Origin: Actinomycetota bacterium
GTDB taxonomy: Bacteria; Actinomycetota; UBA4738; HRBIN12
Reading direction: 5' to 3'
DNA: 64,000 bases
NCBI GenBank assembly: GCA_005884925.1
Contig: VAYU01000026.1
Coordinates: 41,662-105,661 of the forward strand
Below, piece after piece: positions 49,711 through 57,273 of the stretch (positions are counted from its first letter, which is position 1; every line of letters begins with the position of its first letter). A program made the position numbers and the translations under genes. A model generated the notes under the pieces. The model had not been told where the DNA came from. It saw only the letters and a list, made by a program, of their open reading frames with translations, and did no database searches.

Positions 49711-51366
49711 ATGCTCCTCGAGCCGCTGCAGTGCACGTTGGCCGACGGTGTGAAGCTCTCCGAGGTCACGTTCGTGGTGGTGGACCTCGAGACCACCGGG
49801 GGCTCACCGACCGACCATGCGATCACCGAGATCGGGGCCGTCACCTACCGGGGCGGGGAGCGCCTGTCCGCCTTCCAGTCCCTCGTGGATCCGCGGCAGC
49901 CGATCCCTCCGTACGTCGCGCATCTGACCGGGATCGACGACCTGCTCGTGACGGGCGCACCGGAGATCCACCACGTCCTTCCGAGCTTCCTCGAGTTCGC
50001 GCGCGGCGCGATCTTCGTCGGGCACAACGCGTCGTTCGACTTCGGCTTCCTGAACGCCAACCTGCTGCGCCTGGACTACGACCCCCTGGAGGGGCCGCCG
50101 ATCTGCACCGCCAGGCTCGCCAGGCGCGTCGTGTGGCCGGACGTACCGAACGTGCGGCTCGCGACGCTGGCCCGGTACTTCCGGACGCGCACGATCCCGG
50201 TGCACCGCGCCCTCGCCGACGCCGAGGCCACCGCCGAGGTGCTCAACGGTCTCATCGAGCTCGGCGGCCGGTTGGGGATCACCTCGCTCGGCGACCTCCG
50301 CGAGGCGTGCACCGCACGAGGGCGACCGAACTTCGGGAAGATCCGCCTGGCCGACCTGCTTCCCCGGTCCCCCGGCGTGTACCTCTTCGAGGATCGGAGC
50401 GGGAGGGTGCTGTACGTGGGCAAGGCCGTCGACCTCCGCGCCCGCGTGCGGTCCTACTTCTACGGCGATGAGCGCAAGAAGGTGCAGGATCTCCTCGGCG
50501 CCGTGCAGCACGTCCGCGGCATCCCGACGCCGAACGGGGAAGCCGAGGCACTCGTGCTGGAGGCCCGGCTCATCGCCCGCCACGAACCGCCCTTCAACGC
50601 CCACGGCAAGCGATGGCGGCGCTACGCGTACGTCAAGATCGACCCGGCGGAGGCCTGGCCCAGACTCAAGGTGGTCCGGACAGCATCCGCCGACGACGGA
50701 TGTAGCTACCTCGGCCCGTTCTCCTCCTCCGCAGGGGCGCGGCAGGCGAAGGATGCGATCGAAGACGTCTTCCGCATCCGCCGATGTACGAGGTCGATGG
50801 GGGTGCGGACCCGCTTCGCCCCCTGTGCCCTCGCCGACATGGGGCGGTGCCTCGCACCGTGCGACGGAAGGACCGGCTCGGAAGGCTACGGCGAGCTCGT
50901 GGGCACACTCGTGTCGGCCCTGGGCGAACCCGCCGATCTCCTGGCGAAGCTCGAGGCGCGGATGGACGGCTTGGCCGCGCACGAGCGGTTCGAGGAAGCC
51001 GCGCTCGCCCGTGATCGCCTCCGGTCGGTCGCGGGGTCGCTCCGGCGACTCCGGATCGACCGGTGGCTCACGGCCGGGCGGCTGATCCTCCGAGGAGCCG
51101 CGGGCGAGCGGCTCGAGCTGATCGGGGGGGCGCTCGCGCGGGGCGGCGAGCCGGCGCCGGAGCCGATCGGATCGCCCGTCCCGCGCGAGCGCGCCGACGA
51201 GCTCGCGGCGATCCGTTCGTGGATCAGCCGTCATCCGACCCGGGTCGAGCTGTGCGAGGTTCCTCCGTCGGAGCCCGTCGACGGAGGGGCGGCGTTGGCG
51301 CGTATCCTGAGCGCGCTGCGCGAGAGCGGCCGCACACCGGGCGGCCGTCCGAAAGGCGGCCGGTAA
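49711..51366 (+). CDS. DEDDh exonuclease-UvrC/Cho-like endonuclease fusion
   Basis: A 551-residue repair protein. Residues 1-190 are a DnaQ-like 3'-5' exonuclease (VVDLETTGG, HNASFDFGFLN and HRALADAEAT carry the DEDDh residues). Residues 225-305 are a GIY-YIG nuclease as in UvrC/Cho (GVYLFEDRSGRVLYVGKAVDL). A cysteine region (RRCTRSMG, CALADMGRCLAPCDG) and a UvrB-binding UVR helix (ERFEEAALARDRL) follow. The UvrC RNase-H-like 5'-incision domain is absent. Similar fusions occur in mycobacteria. The SOS promoter fits with E. coli Cho, which is also LexA-controlled. GGAGG precedes ATG 49711. Confidence 0.93.
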   Translation: MLLEPLQCTLADGVKLSEVTFVVVDLETTGGSPTDHAITEIGAVTYRGGERLSAFQSLVDPRQPIPPYVAHLTGIDDLLVTGAPEIHHVLPSFLEFARGAIFVGHNASFDFGFLNANLLRLDYDPLEGPPICTARLARRVVWPDVPNVRLATLARYFRTRTIPVHRALADAEATAEVLNGLIELGGRLGITSLGDLREACTARGRPNFGKIRLADLLPRSPGVYLFEDRSGRVLYVGKAVDLRARVRSYFYGDERKKVQDLLGAVQHVRGIPTPNGEAEALVLEARLIARHEPPFNAHGKRWRRYAYVKIDPAEAWPRLKVVRTASADDGCSYLGPFSSSAGARQAKDAIEDVFRIRRCTRSMGVRTRFAPCALADMGRCLAPCDGRTGSEGYGELVGTLVSALGEPADLLAKLEARMDGLAAHERFEEAALARDRLRSVAGSLRRLRIDRWLTAGRLILRGAAGERLELIGGALARGGEPAPEPIGSPVPRERADELAAIRSWISRHPTRVELCEVPPSEPVDGGAALARILSALRESGRTPGGRPKGGR

Positions 51367-51369
51367 ACT
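51364..51369 (+). promoter_or_regulatory. -10 box of a leaderless promoter (thiolase)
   Basis: TAAACT-N6-ATG; its TAA is also the stop codon of the upstream repair gene. Confidence 0.55.
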
Positions 51370-51375
51370 CCGTCC

Positions 51376-52548
51376 ATGGAGACGGCGGTCATCATCGAGG
51401 GAGCCCGCACCCCGATCGGCAGGTTCCTCGGCTCGTTCGCCGATACCCCGGTGGTCGAGCTCGGAACGCTGGCGGCGCAGGAGGCGATGCGGCGCGCCGA
51501 CGTCGATCCCGGGCAGATCGACCAGACGATCCTCGGACACGCCCGCCAGGCCGGGAACGGCCCCAACACCGGACGACAGGTCAGCGTTCGCGCCGGGGTG
51601 CCGACCGAGGTCGCTGCGTACAACGTCAACATCGCGTGCGGCTCGGGGATGAAGGCAGTGCAGCTGGCCGCACAACAGATCGCGCTCGGCGACGCCGACA
51701 TCGTGCTCGCGGGCGGGATGGAGAACATGAGCCGGGTGCCGTACCTCCTCCCGGACCTGCGACGCGGCCTGCGGCTGGGCGACTCGAAGATCGTGGATGC
51801 GATGTATCGCGATGGGCTCCTCGACCCGCTCTGCGGGCTGGTCATGGGTGAGACCGCGGAGAACCTCGTCGAGCGGTACGACATCACGCGCGAAGAGCAG
51901 GACGAGTTCGCCCTGGGATCGCAGCACAAGGCCGCCGCAGGAACGGCGCGCCGGACGAAGGAGATGTTCCCGGTCGAGACCGTGCTGGGCGGCCGGCCGG
52001 TGACGGTGGCGGACGACGAGCACCCGCGGCCCGACACCACGCTGGAGGGCCTGGCGAAGCTGAAGCCGGTGTTCCGCGAGGGCGGGTCGGTCACGGCCGG
52101 GAACTCGAGCGGGATCACCGACGGCGCGGCGGCGATGGTCGTGATGTCCGCGACACGGGCCAAGGCCGAGGGGCGGGAGCCGCTCGCGCGGATCGTCGCC
52201 TGGAGCTGGGCCGGCGTTCCACCGGAGATGATGGGCATCGGCCCCGTCCCCGCCACCGCGAAGGTCCTGGACAAGACCGGGCTCACGATCGCCGACTTCG
52301 ATCTGATCGAGATGAACGAGGCGTTCGCGGCACAGGTCATCGCGTGCGAGCGCGAGCTCAAGTTCGATCGAGACCGTCTCAACCCGAACGGCGGAGGGAT
52401 CAGCCTGGGTCACCCGATCGGTATGAGCGGCGCGCGGATCATCCTCGCACTCGCGTACGAACTCCGGGCGACCGGCAAGTCCCTCGGGCTCGCGACCCTC
52501 TGTATCAGCGGCGGGCAGGGGCTCGCCGTCGTCCTCGAACGCTCGTGA
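51376..52548 (+). CDS. Acetyl-CoA C-acetyltransferase (thiolase)
   Basis: A 390-residue thiolase. The acylated cysteine is in NIACGSGMKAVQLA. GGMENMSRVPYLL, NEAFAAQV, GHPIGMSGARI and the C-terminal cysteine in LCISGGQG complete the active site. It condenses or cleaves acetoacetyl-CoA or 3-ketoacyl-CoA; direction is unclear because no neighbouring beta-oxidation or PHB genes exist. An Lrp-type RAM gene follows 13 bases later. Confidence 0.94.
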   Translation: METAVIIEGARTPIGRFLGSFADTPVVELGTLAAQEAMRRADVDPGQIDQTILGHARQAGNGPNTGRQVSVRAGVPTEVAAYNVNIACGSGMKAVQLAAQQIALGDADIVLAGGMENMSRVPYLLPDLRRGLRLGDSKIVDAMYRDGLLDPLCGLVMGETAENLVERYDITREEQDEFALGSQHKAAAGTARRTKEMFPVETVLGGRPVTVADDEHPRPDTTLEGLAKLKPVFREGGSVTAGNSSGITDGAAAMVVMSATRAKAEGREPLARIVAWSWAGVPPEMMGIGPVPATAKVLDKTGLTIADFDLIEMNEAFAAQVIACERELKFDRDRLNPNGGGISLGHPIGMSGARIILALAYELRATGKSLGLATLCISGGQGLAVVLERS

Positions 52549-52561
52549 GGAGGTCCGTGCC

Positions 52562-52849
52562 GTGAGCGTCCATGCGGTCGTCCTGATCCAGTGTGACGTC
52601 GACGAGATCGGGGACGCGGCGGAGGCGATCGCCGACGTCGACGGCGTATCCGAGGTGTACTCCGTTGCGGGCGAGTTCGACCTCGTCGCCATCGTCCGCG
52701 TGCCCGCGCACGACGACCTGGCGAAGGTGATCCCCGGTGGGATCGCCCGCGTCGAAGGTGTGCAGCGGACCGAGTCCTTGATCGCGTTCCAGGTCTACTC
52801 CAAACACGACCTGGAGCGGATGTTCTCGATCGGCTTCGACGAAGGCTGA
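52562..52849 (+). CDS. Stand-alone Lrp/AsnC ligand-binding (RAM) domain protein
   Basis: A 95-residue protein consisting only of the RAM fold: VHAVVLIQCDVDEIGDAAEAI, VSEVYSVAGEFDLVAIVRV and VQRTESLIAFQVYSK. There is no helix-turn-helix. Such proteins bind amino acids or other small effectors and may modulate full-length Lrp proteins or enzymes. It starts at GTG 52562 after GAGGAGG and is co-transcribed with the thiolase. Confidence 0.88.
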   Translation: MSVHAVVLIQCDVDEIGDAAEAIADVDGVSEVYSVAGEFDLVAIVRVPAHDDLAKVIPGGIARVEGVQRTESLIAFQVYSKHDLERMFSIGFDEG

Positions 52850-52866
52850 ACGGCCCGCCGTTGCGG

Positions 52867-53226
52867 CTACTCGGCCGGGCGCCACGCGATCGCGACCGGC
52901 AAGGACGTCCGTGCCCACTCCGTGAGGTTCTCGCCGCCGCCGTACTTCTCGAGCAGCAGTCGTCGGGCGAGCGCGTCCTCGTCCGAGCCGGGATCGACCA
53001 CCCTTGCGTGCGTCAAGCGCTTCACGTCACCGATCTCGAGCACGACCTGCGGCGACACGAGCACGTTCCGGACCCAGTCGGCGTGATCGCGGCCGCCGGA
53101 GAGCAGGTAGACGACCTCGTCATGGAGCGCGAACCAGATCTCGATCCGATGCGACCGACCCGTGACACGTCCCGTCGTCGTGAGGAAGCAGAACGGCTGC
53201 GATCCGAGGGCGGGGTCTTCGGTCAC
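52867..53226 (-). CDS. F420/FMN-dependent nitroreductase-family (Ddn-like) protein
   Basis: A 119-residue split-barrel protein with FCFLTTTGRVTGRSHRIEIWFALHD and YLLSGGRDHADWVRNVLVSPQVVLEIGD, the core of deazaflavin-dependent nitroreductases. GTG 53226 overlaps the stop of the mini membrane gene by four bases (GTGA), which I prefer to the track's 53244. It ends the four-gene operon starting at 54037. The substrate is unknown. Confidence 0.82.
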   Translation of the reverse strand: MTEDPALGSQPFCFLTTTGRVTGRSHRIEIWFALHDEVVYLLSGGRDHADWVRNVLVSPQVVLEIGDVKRLTHARVVDPGSDEDALARRLLLEKYGGGENLTEWARTSLPVAIAWRPAE

Positions 53227-53336
53227 GAACCGAAGAACGCCCACGCGACCAGCACGCCGATCACGATCACCGCGGCGATCAGGAAGACCAGATCACCACG
53301 CTTGACCTTCCCCGGCTGCATCGCGTTGAAGCCCAT
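53223..53336 (-). CDS. Mini membrane protein (37 aa)
   Basis: Absent from the ORF track. MGFNAMQPGKVKRGD is followed by one transmembrane helix (LVFLIAAVIVIGVLVAWAFF). A strong ribosome site (CAGGAGGTGGG) directly precedes ATG 53336, and the stop overlaps the next start by four bases. These features make it a real gene. It sits between a zinc-ribbon gene and an F420-type reductase gene. Confidence 0.7.
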   Translation of the reverse strand: MGFNAMQPGKVKRGDLVFLIAAVIVIGVLVAWAFFGS

Positions 53337-53348
53337 CCCACCTCCTGA

Positions 53349-53636
53349 TCAGCCTTGCCGGACCAGGTTCTGCTCGAGCGAAGCGATGCTCCGGTTGAGC
53401 GCTCCGAGCACCGAGTCACGATCCAGGGTGAACGCCGGATGGATATCGGCGATCTCCTCCAGCGCTCGTTCCAACCTCGTCCCGAACATCTGCGCCGCCT
53501 TGAGCGCGTCGACCAACACCATCGCGTAATCGGCGGTGAACGGTTCGCCATCCCAGGGACACCGTCCACCATCGTCGATGACCTGATCCGCGAGGAACTC
53601 CCGGCCGCAGCGTTTGCAGGTTCCCTTGATCCTCAC
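53349..53636 (-). CDS. Zinc-ribbon protein of the receiver operon (95 aa)
   Basis: It begins VRIKGTCKRCGREFLADQVIDDGGRCPWDG: a CxxC...C zinc site. A helical remainder follows (VLVDALKAAQMFGTRLERALEEIADIHPAF). GTG 53636 overlaps the receiver gene stop by four bases, and AGGAGGAA lies upstream. No enzyme motif is visible; it may be a small nucleic-acid- or protein-binding partner of the receiver-like protein. Confidence 0.72.
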   Translation of the reverse strand: MRIKGTCKRCGREFLADQVIDDGGRCPWDGEPFTADYAMVLVDALKAAQMFGTRLERALEEIADIHPAFTLDRDSVLGALNRSIASLEQNLVRQG

Positions 53637-54037
53637 ACCCGTTCCTCCTGGGGCAGCAGGCCCCTGCGCTCGAGCAGTTCCCACAAGCGATCAGCGACCT
53701 CGAACGGGTCCGGAGGCTTCACGAACCAAGCGTCGGCTCCCGACCACCGGGCGAGCCACGCATCCTGCGGACGCTCGAGCAGGATCATGATCACGCCGGT
53801 GAACGGATCCCCGTCATCGCGCAACGTCTTGGCCAGTGCGAAGGCGCCCGCGCGAGAAGCGATCTCGTCGGCGACGATCACCTGCGGGCGATCCCGGAGG
53901 GCGGCCTTGATCCCCAGGTCACCGTTGGCCGCGGCGCGGAAACGCAGCTCGTCTCCCAGTCGTCGTTCGATGCTGCGCACGGTGAGGGCGGTCAGTTCCC
54001 GTGACCGAGGGTCGGGCGAGACCAGCAGCACATCCAC
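53633..54037 (-). CDS. Receiver-like (CheY-fold) protein with altered phospho-site
   Basis: A 134-residue protein. VDVLLVSPDPRSRELTAL replaces the usual IVDDD start, QVIVADEIASRAGA stands where the phospho-Asp normally is, and FVKPPDPFEVADRLWELL keeps the conserved Lys-Pro. The acidic pair is reduced, so phosphorylation is uncertain; it could be a pseudo-receiver. No output domain is attached. GTG 54037 has TAGCCT eight bases upstream. It heads a four-gene overlapping operon. Confidence 0.72.
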   Translation of the reverse strand: MDVLLVSPDPRSRELTALTVRSIERRLGDELRFRAAANGDLGIKAALRDRPQVIVADEIASRAGAFALAKTLRDDGDPFTGVIMILLERPQDAWLARWSGADAWFVKPPDPFEVADRLWELLERRGLLPQEERV

Positions 54038-54045
54038 GGTTGGGG

Positions 54046-54051
54046 AGGCTA
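54046..54051 (-). promoter_or_regulatory. -10 box of a leaderless promoter (receiver operon)
   Basis: TAGCCT-N8-GTG on the minus strand. Confidence 0.45.
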
Positions 54052-54131
54052 CCACGGGCCCTCCAGGCGCTTTGCCGCGCACCGGACCCTCGGCTACGGT
54101 TCGGACGAGCACACATGGCCGCGGAGGGCAC

Positions 54132-54815
54132 GTGGAGGACACCGGCAAGGCAGCGGTTGCCGAGTTCGTCGGCACGTTCGCGCTCATCTTCTTCGGGGCG
54201 GGGACGATCATCGCAACCGGCAACACGGATCAGCTGGCGATCGCGCTCGCCCATGGCTTGACGATCGCCGTCATGGTGTCACTGATGGTGCACATCTCGG
54301 GTGGGGTGTTCAACCCGGCGATCCAAGCCGCCCTGTGGGTGACCGGCAAGATGCCGACCGTGCGGAGCGCCGTGTACATCGTGGCGCAGCTGGCAGGTGC
54401 CATCGCTGCCGCCTGCCTCCTGAAGTACTTCACTCCATCGGCCGCGTTCGACTCGGTGAACGGTGGCACGCCGAGCGTGATGTCGGGCTACGCGATCGGG
54501 AAGGCGGTGCTGGTCGAGTCGGTCGCGACCTTCTTCCTGGTGTGGGCCGTCTTCGCCACCGTCGTCGATGAACGAGGCCCGTTCGCGAAGACCGCGGGGT
54601 TCACGATCGGTCTCGTGATCACGATCGACGTCCTCGCCGTCGGGCCACTCACGGGTGCGGCCATGAACCCTGCGCGCTGGTTCGGACCGGCCCTGGTGAC
54701 GGGCACATGGACCGATTGGTGGGTGTGGGTGGCCGGGCCGATCGCCGGCGGCATCATCGCGGGGATCGGATACTGGTACCTCTACCTCCAGGGGCGGGAG
54801 CCCGCCACCCCGTAG
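54132..54815 (+). CDS. MIP-family channel (aquaporin/glycerol facilitator)
   Basis: A 227-residue channel with six helices. Both pore motifs are present: [12 protein letters not shown] and [15 protein letters not shown]. Absence of the extra loop that marks GlpF points to a water-type aquaporin, though gas or small-solute transport is possible. The first NPA has GGVFN where GAHFN is usual. GTG 54132 follows GGAGGG; a TACGGT -10-like box lies near 54095. Confidence 0.9.
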   Translation: MEDTGKAAVAEFVGTFALIFFGAGTIIATGNTDQLAIALAHGLTIAVMVSLMVHISGGVFNPAIQAALWVTGKMPTVRSAVYIVAQLAGAIAAACLLKYFTPSAAFDSVNGGTPSVMSGYAIGKAVLVESVATFFLVWAVFATVVDERGPFAKTAGFTIGLVITIDVLAVGPLTGAAMNPARWFGPALVTGTWTDWWVWVAGPIAGGIIAGIGYWYLYLQGREPATP

Positions 54816-54834
54816 GACCGCGAGGCACGAAGGC

Positions 54835-54840
54835 TACGCT
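54835..54840 (+). promoter_or_regulatory. -10 box of a leaderless promoter (NifS-like gene)
   Basis: TACGCT-N6-GTG. Confidence 0.55.
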
Positions 54841-54846
54841 CTGTCC

Positions 54847-56055
54847 GTGACGATGGGAGCGGTCTATCTCGACGCGGCATCGGCGATGCCTCTTCGCCCC
54901 GAGGCTCGGGCTGCGGTGGTCGACGCGTTGGAGGCCTTCGGGGACCCCCTGACGATCCACGAACCGGCCCGCGCAGCCCGAGCGATCATCGATGACGCGC
55001 GCGTAACCATCGGTCGGCTGATCGGAGCACAGGCCGATGAGATGGTCTTCACGTCGGGCGGCACCGAGTCGGTCGCGCTCGCGATCGGGGGCGCCGTCCG
55101 AGCCCACCGAGAGCTCGGGAACCGGATCGTCGTGAGCGCCGTCGAGCACCCCGCGGTGCGTGGGATCTGCAACGTGCTCGGGTCCGATGGGTTCGAGGTG
55201 ACGCTGATCCCCACGGACGGGACGGGTCGGGCGGACCTCGACCGCTTCGCGGTCGAGGTCCGCCGACCCGGCACGCTCCTGGCGAGCCTTCAGCACGCCA
55301 ACCACGAGCTCGGCACGCTGCAACAGGTGGCCGAGGCAGGTCGGCTCGCACGGGAGGCCGGCGTCGTCTTCCACACCGACGCGTGCCAGACGGTCGGCCG
55401 CCTGCCGGTGGACGTGGCGTCGCTGGGGGTGGACCTGCTTTCGCTCTCCGCGCACAAGTTCGGCGGCCCGCCGGGTGTCGGCGCGCTCTACGTGCGACGC
55501 GGTGTCGGGATCTCCGCATACCCCTGCGGCGACGATCGGGAGCGGAGGCGGCGCTCCGGGATGGAGAACACGCCGGGCATCGTCGGCATGGCTGCCGCGT
55601 TGGAGGCAGCCGCGGCCACCATGGCCGACGAGGCGGCCCGCCAATGGCCGCTCACCGCGACGATCCGCGAACGGATCGGCTCGGAGGTCCCGGGGGCGAC
55701 GGTGTTCGGTCACCCGACGCACCGAGCGCCCCATCTGGTTGCGTTCGTGGTCGATGGGCTGGACCCGGCTACGTTGGCGATGGCCCTGGACGATGCGGGG
55801 TTCCGTGTGGGGGCCGGCTCACCCAGCAGCGGTCGCCCGGAGGACCCGTCGCCCGTGCTCGAACAGATGGGCGTCCCCGGCGCGGGAGGGTTCCGCGTGA
55901 GCCTCGGCCCGGCGACGACGGACCAGGACGTCCACCGATTCCTGGGGACGCTCCCCGACCTCGTGCGCCGGCTCCAACGGGTCGAGCGGATCTCCACCGA
56001 CGCCCTTGCGCGGTTCCACCCGCCCGAGGATAACCCGACGAGCCCGGGCCGATGA
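54847..56055 (+). CDS. NifS/IscS-like PLP protein lacking the usual catalytic cysteine
   Basis: A 402-residue class-V aminotransferase-fold protein. [53 protein letters not shown] and the PLP lysine in [17 protein letters not shown] follow cysteine desulfurases. The loop that should read SGSACTSG instead reads GAGSPSSG, so the persulfide cysteine is missing. Cysteine desulfuration by the normal mechanism is therefore unlikely; another PLP reaction is possible. A 59-residue membrane-protein gene overlaps the stop. Confidence 0.82.
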   Translation: MTMGAVYLDAASAMPLRPEARAAVVDALEAFGDPLTIHEPARAARAIIDDARVTIGRLIGAQADEMVFTSGGTESVALAIGGAVRAHRELGNRIVVSAVEHPAVRGICNVLGSDGFEVTLIPTDGTGRADLDRFAVEVRRPGTLLASLQHANHELGTLQQVAEAGRLAREAGVVFHTDACQTVGRLPVDVASLGVDLLSLSAHKFGGPPGVGALYVRRGVGISAYPCGDDRERRRRSGMENTPGIVGMAAALEAAAATMADEAARQWPLTATIRERIGSEVPGATVFGHPTHRAPHLVAFVVDGLDPATLAMALDDAGFRVGAGSPSSGRPEDPSPVLEQMGVPGAGGFRVSLGPATTDQDVHRFLGTLPDLVRRLQRVERISTDALARFHPPEDNPTSPGR

Positions 56056-56231
56056 GCGGCGGCCGTAGCGGCTCGCTGCTTCCGACGCCGGTCTGGCTGG
56101 TGCTCGGCGCCGCGCTCGGCGCCGCGATCGGATCGGGCGGAGGCGACAGCTCGGCCGGATTGGCCCTCGGACTCGTCATCGGAGCCTGTGGTGGCGTCGG
56201 CCTCGCCTACTGGCTCGGCCGACACCGCTGA
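56052..56231 (+). CDS. Small glycine-rich membrane protein (59 aa)
   Basis: Absent from the ORF track. ATG 56052 overlaps the NifS-like stop by four bases (ATGA). The product has two glycine/alanine-rich transmembrane helices ([18 protein letters not shown] and [21 protein letters not shown]), like small glycine-zipper proteins. No family is recognised. Confidence 0.6.
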   Translation: MSGGRSGSLLPTPVWLVLGAALGAAIGSGGGDSSAGLALGLVIGACGGVGLAYWLGRHR

Positions 56232-56241
56232 GCCGTTCCGC

Positions 56242-57273
56242 TCACCCGACGGTCCAGGTGTCTCCGCCGTGCAGGAGCGCCTTCAGATCACCGGGCCCTA
56301 GCCGTTCCACCGCGCGCTCGAGCTGTGATCGCACCGCCTCCCCGTAGGTGGGTCGGTCCTCCTCGTGGAACACGCCGATGCACGTGGGTTCGGTCGGACC
56401 ATGCGAGAGGTGCGCCAGCGCGAAGGCGAGGGAGGGACGGCCGTGGATGTCATGGGTGACGATGGAGCTGGGGTCCGACTCCGCAACCGTGGCGATCTCG
56501 AGTCGGCCGTTCTCGCCGACCCGGACGCAGCGCGTTCCCTCATCGAACACGATCGGCTCCCCGTCGACCAGACGGATCTGGTTGTGCACGCCTTGCTGCT
56601 TGTCCCGGATCAGGTCGAACGCGCCGTCGTTGAACACGTTGCAGTTCTGGTAGATCTCGACGAAGGCTGACCCCGGGTGCTCCGTCGCCTGTCGCAACAC
56701 GTCGGTCAGATGCTTCCGATCGTTGTCGACCGTTCGAGCGACGAACGTCGCCTCGGCTCCCAGCGCCAACGCGACCGGGTTGAAGGGGTGGTCGACGGAG
56801 CCGAACGGTGTCGACTTCGTCACCTTGCCCACTTCGGAGGTCGGCGAGTACTGGCCCTTCGTGAGCCCGTAGATCTGGTTGTTGAACATCAGGATCTTGA
56901 TGTTCACGTTCCGCCGCAGCGCGTGGATCAGATGATTCCCACCGATCGACAGCGCGTCGCCGTCCCCGGTAACGACCCAGACGTGCAGGTCGGGGTTGGC
57001 CGTCGCGACACCCGTCGCGATCGCAGGCGCCCGACCGTGGATCCCGTGGAAACCGTAGGTGTCCATGTAGTACGTGAACCGACCGCTGCAGCCGATCCCG
57101 GAGATGAACACGGTGTTGTGGGGCTCGATCCCCAGCTCCGGCATGAATCCCTGCACGGCCGCGAGGATCGCGTAATCGCCGCACCCGGGACACCATCGCG
57201 GTTCCTGGTCGGATGTGAAGTCCTTCTTCGTCAGCGTGGCGATCCCGCCGACGTCACCGTTCTCCTCAGCCAT
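56242..57273 (-). CDS. korB: 2-oxoacid:ferredoxin oxidoreductase beta subunit
   Basis: A 343-residue thiamine-diphosphate subunit. WCPGCGDYAILAAVQ binds the cluster or interface. The ThDP motif is VVTGDGDALSIGGNHLIHALRRN with NIKILMFNNQIYGLTKGQ. The substrate is probably 2-oxoglutarate (KorB type) by similarity to actinobacterial KorAB. It overlaps korA by eight bases. The absence of a fused ferredoxin domain is normal for this type. Confidence 0.92.
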   Translation of the reverse strand: MAEENGDVGGIATLTKKDFTSDQEPRWCPGCGDYAILAAVQGFMPELGIEPHNTVFISGIGCSGRFTYYMDTYGFHGIHGRAPAIATGVATANPDLHVWVVTGDGDALSIGGNHLIHALRRNVNIKILMFNNQIYGLTKGQYSPTSEVGKVTKSTPFGSVDHPFNPVALALGAEATFVARTVDNDRKHLTDVLRQATEHPGSAFVEIYQNCNVFNDGAFDLIRDKQQGVHNQIRLVDGEPIVFDEGTRCVRVGENGRLEIATVAESDPSSIVTHDIHGRPSLAFALAHLSHGPTEPTCIGVFHEEDRPTYGEAVRSQLERAVERLGPGDLKALLHGGDTWTVG

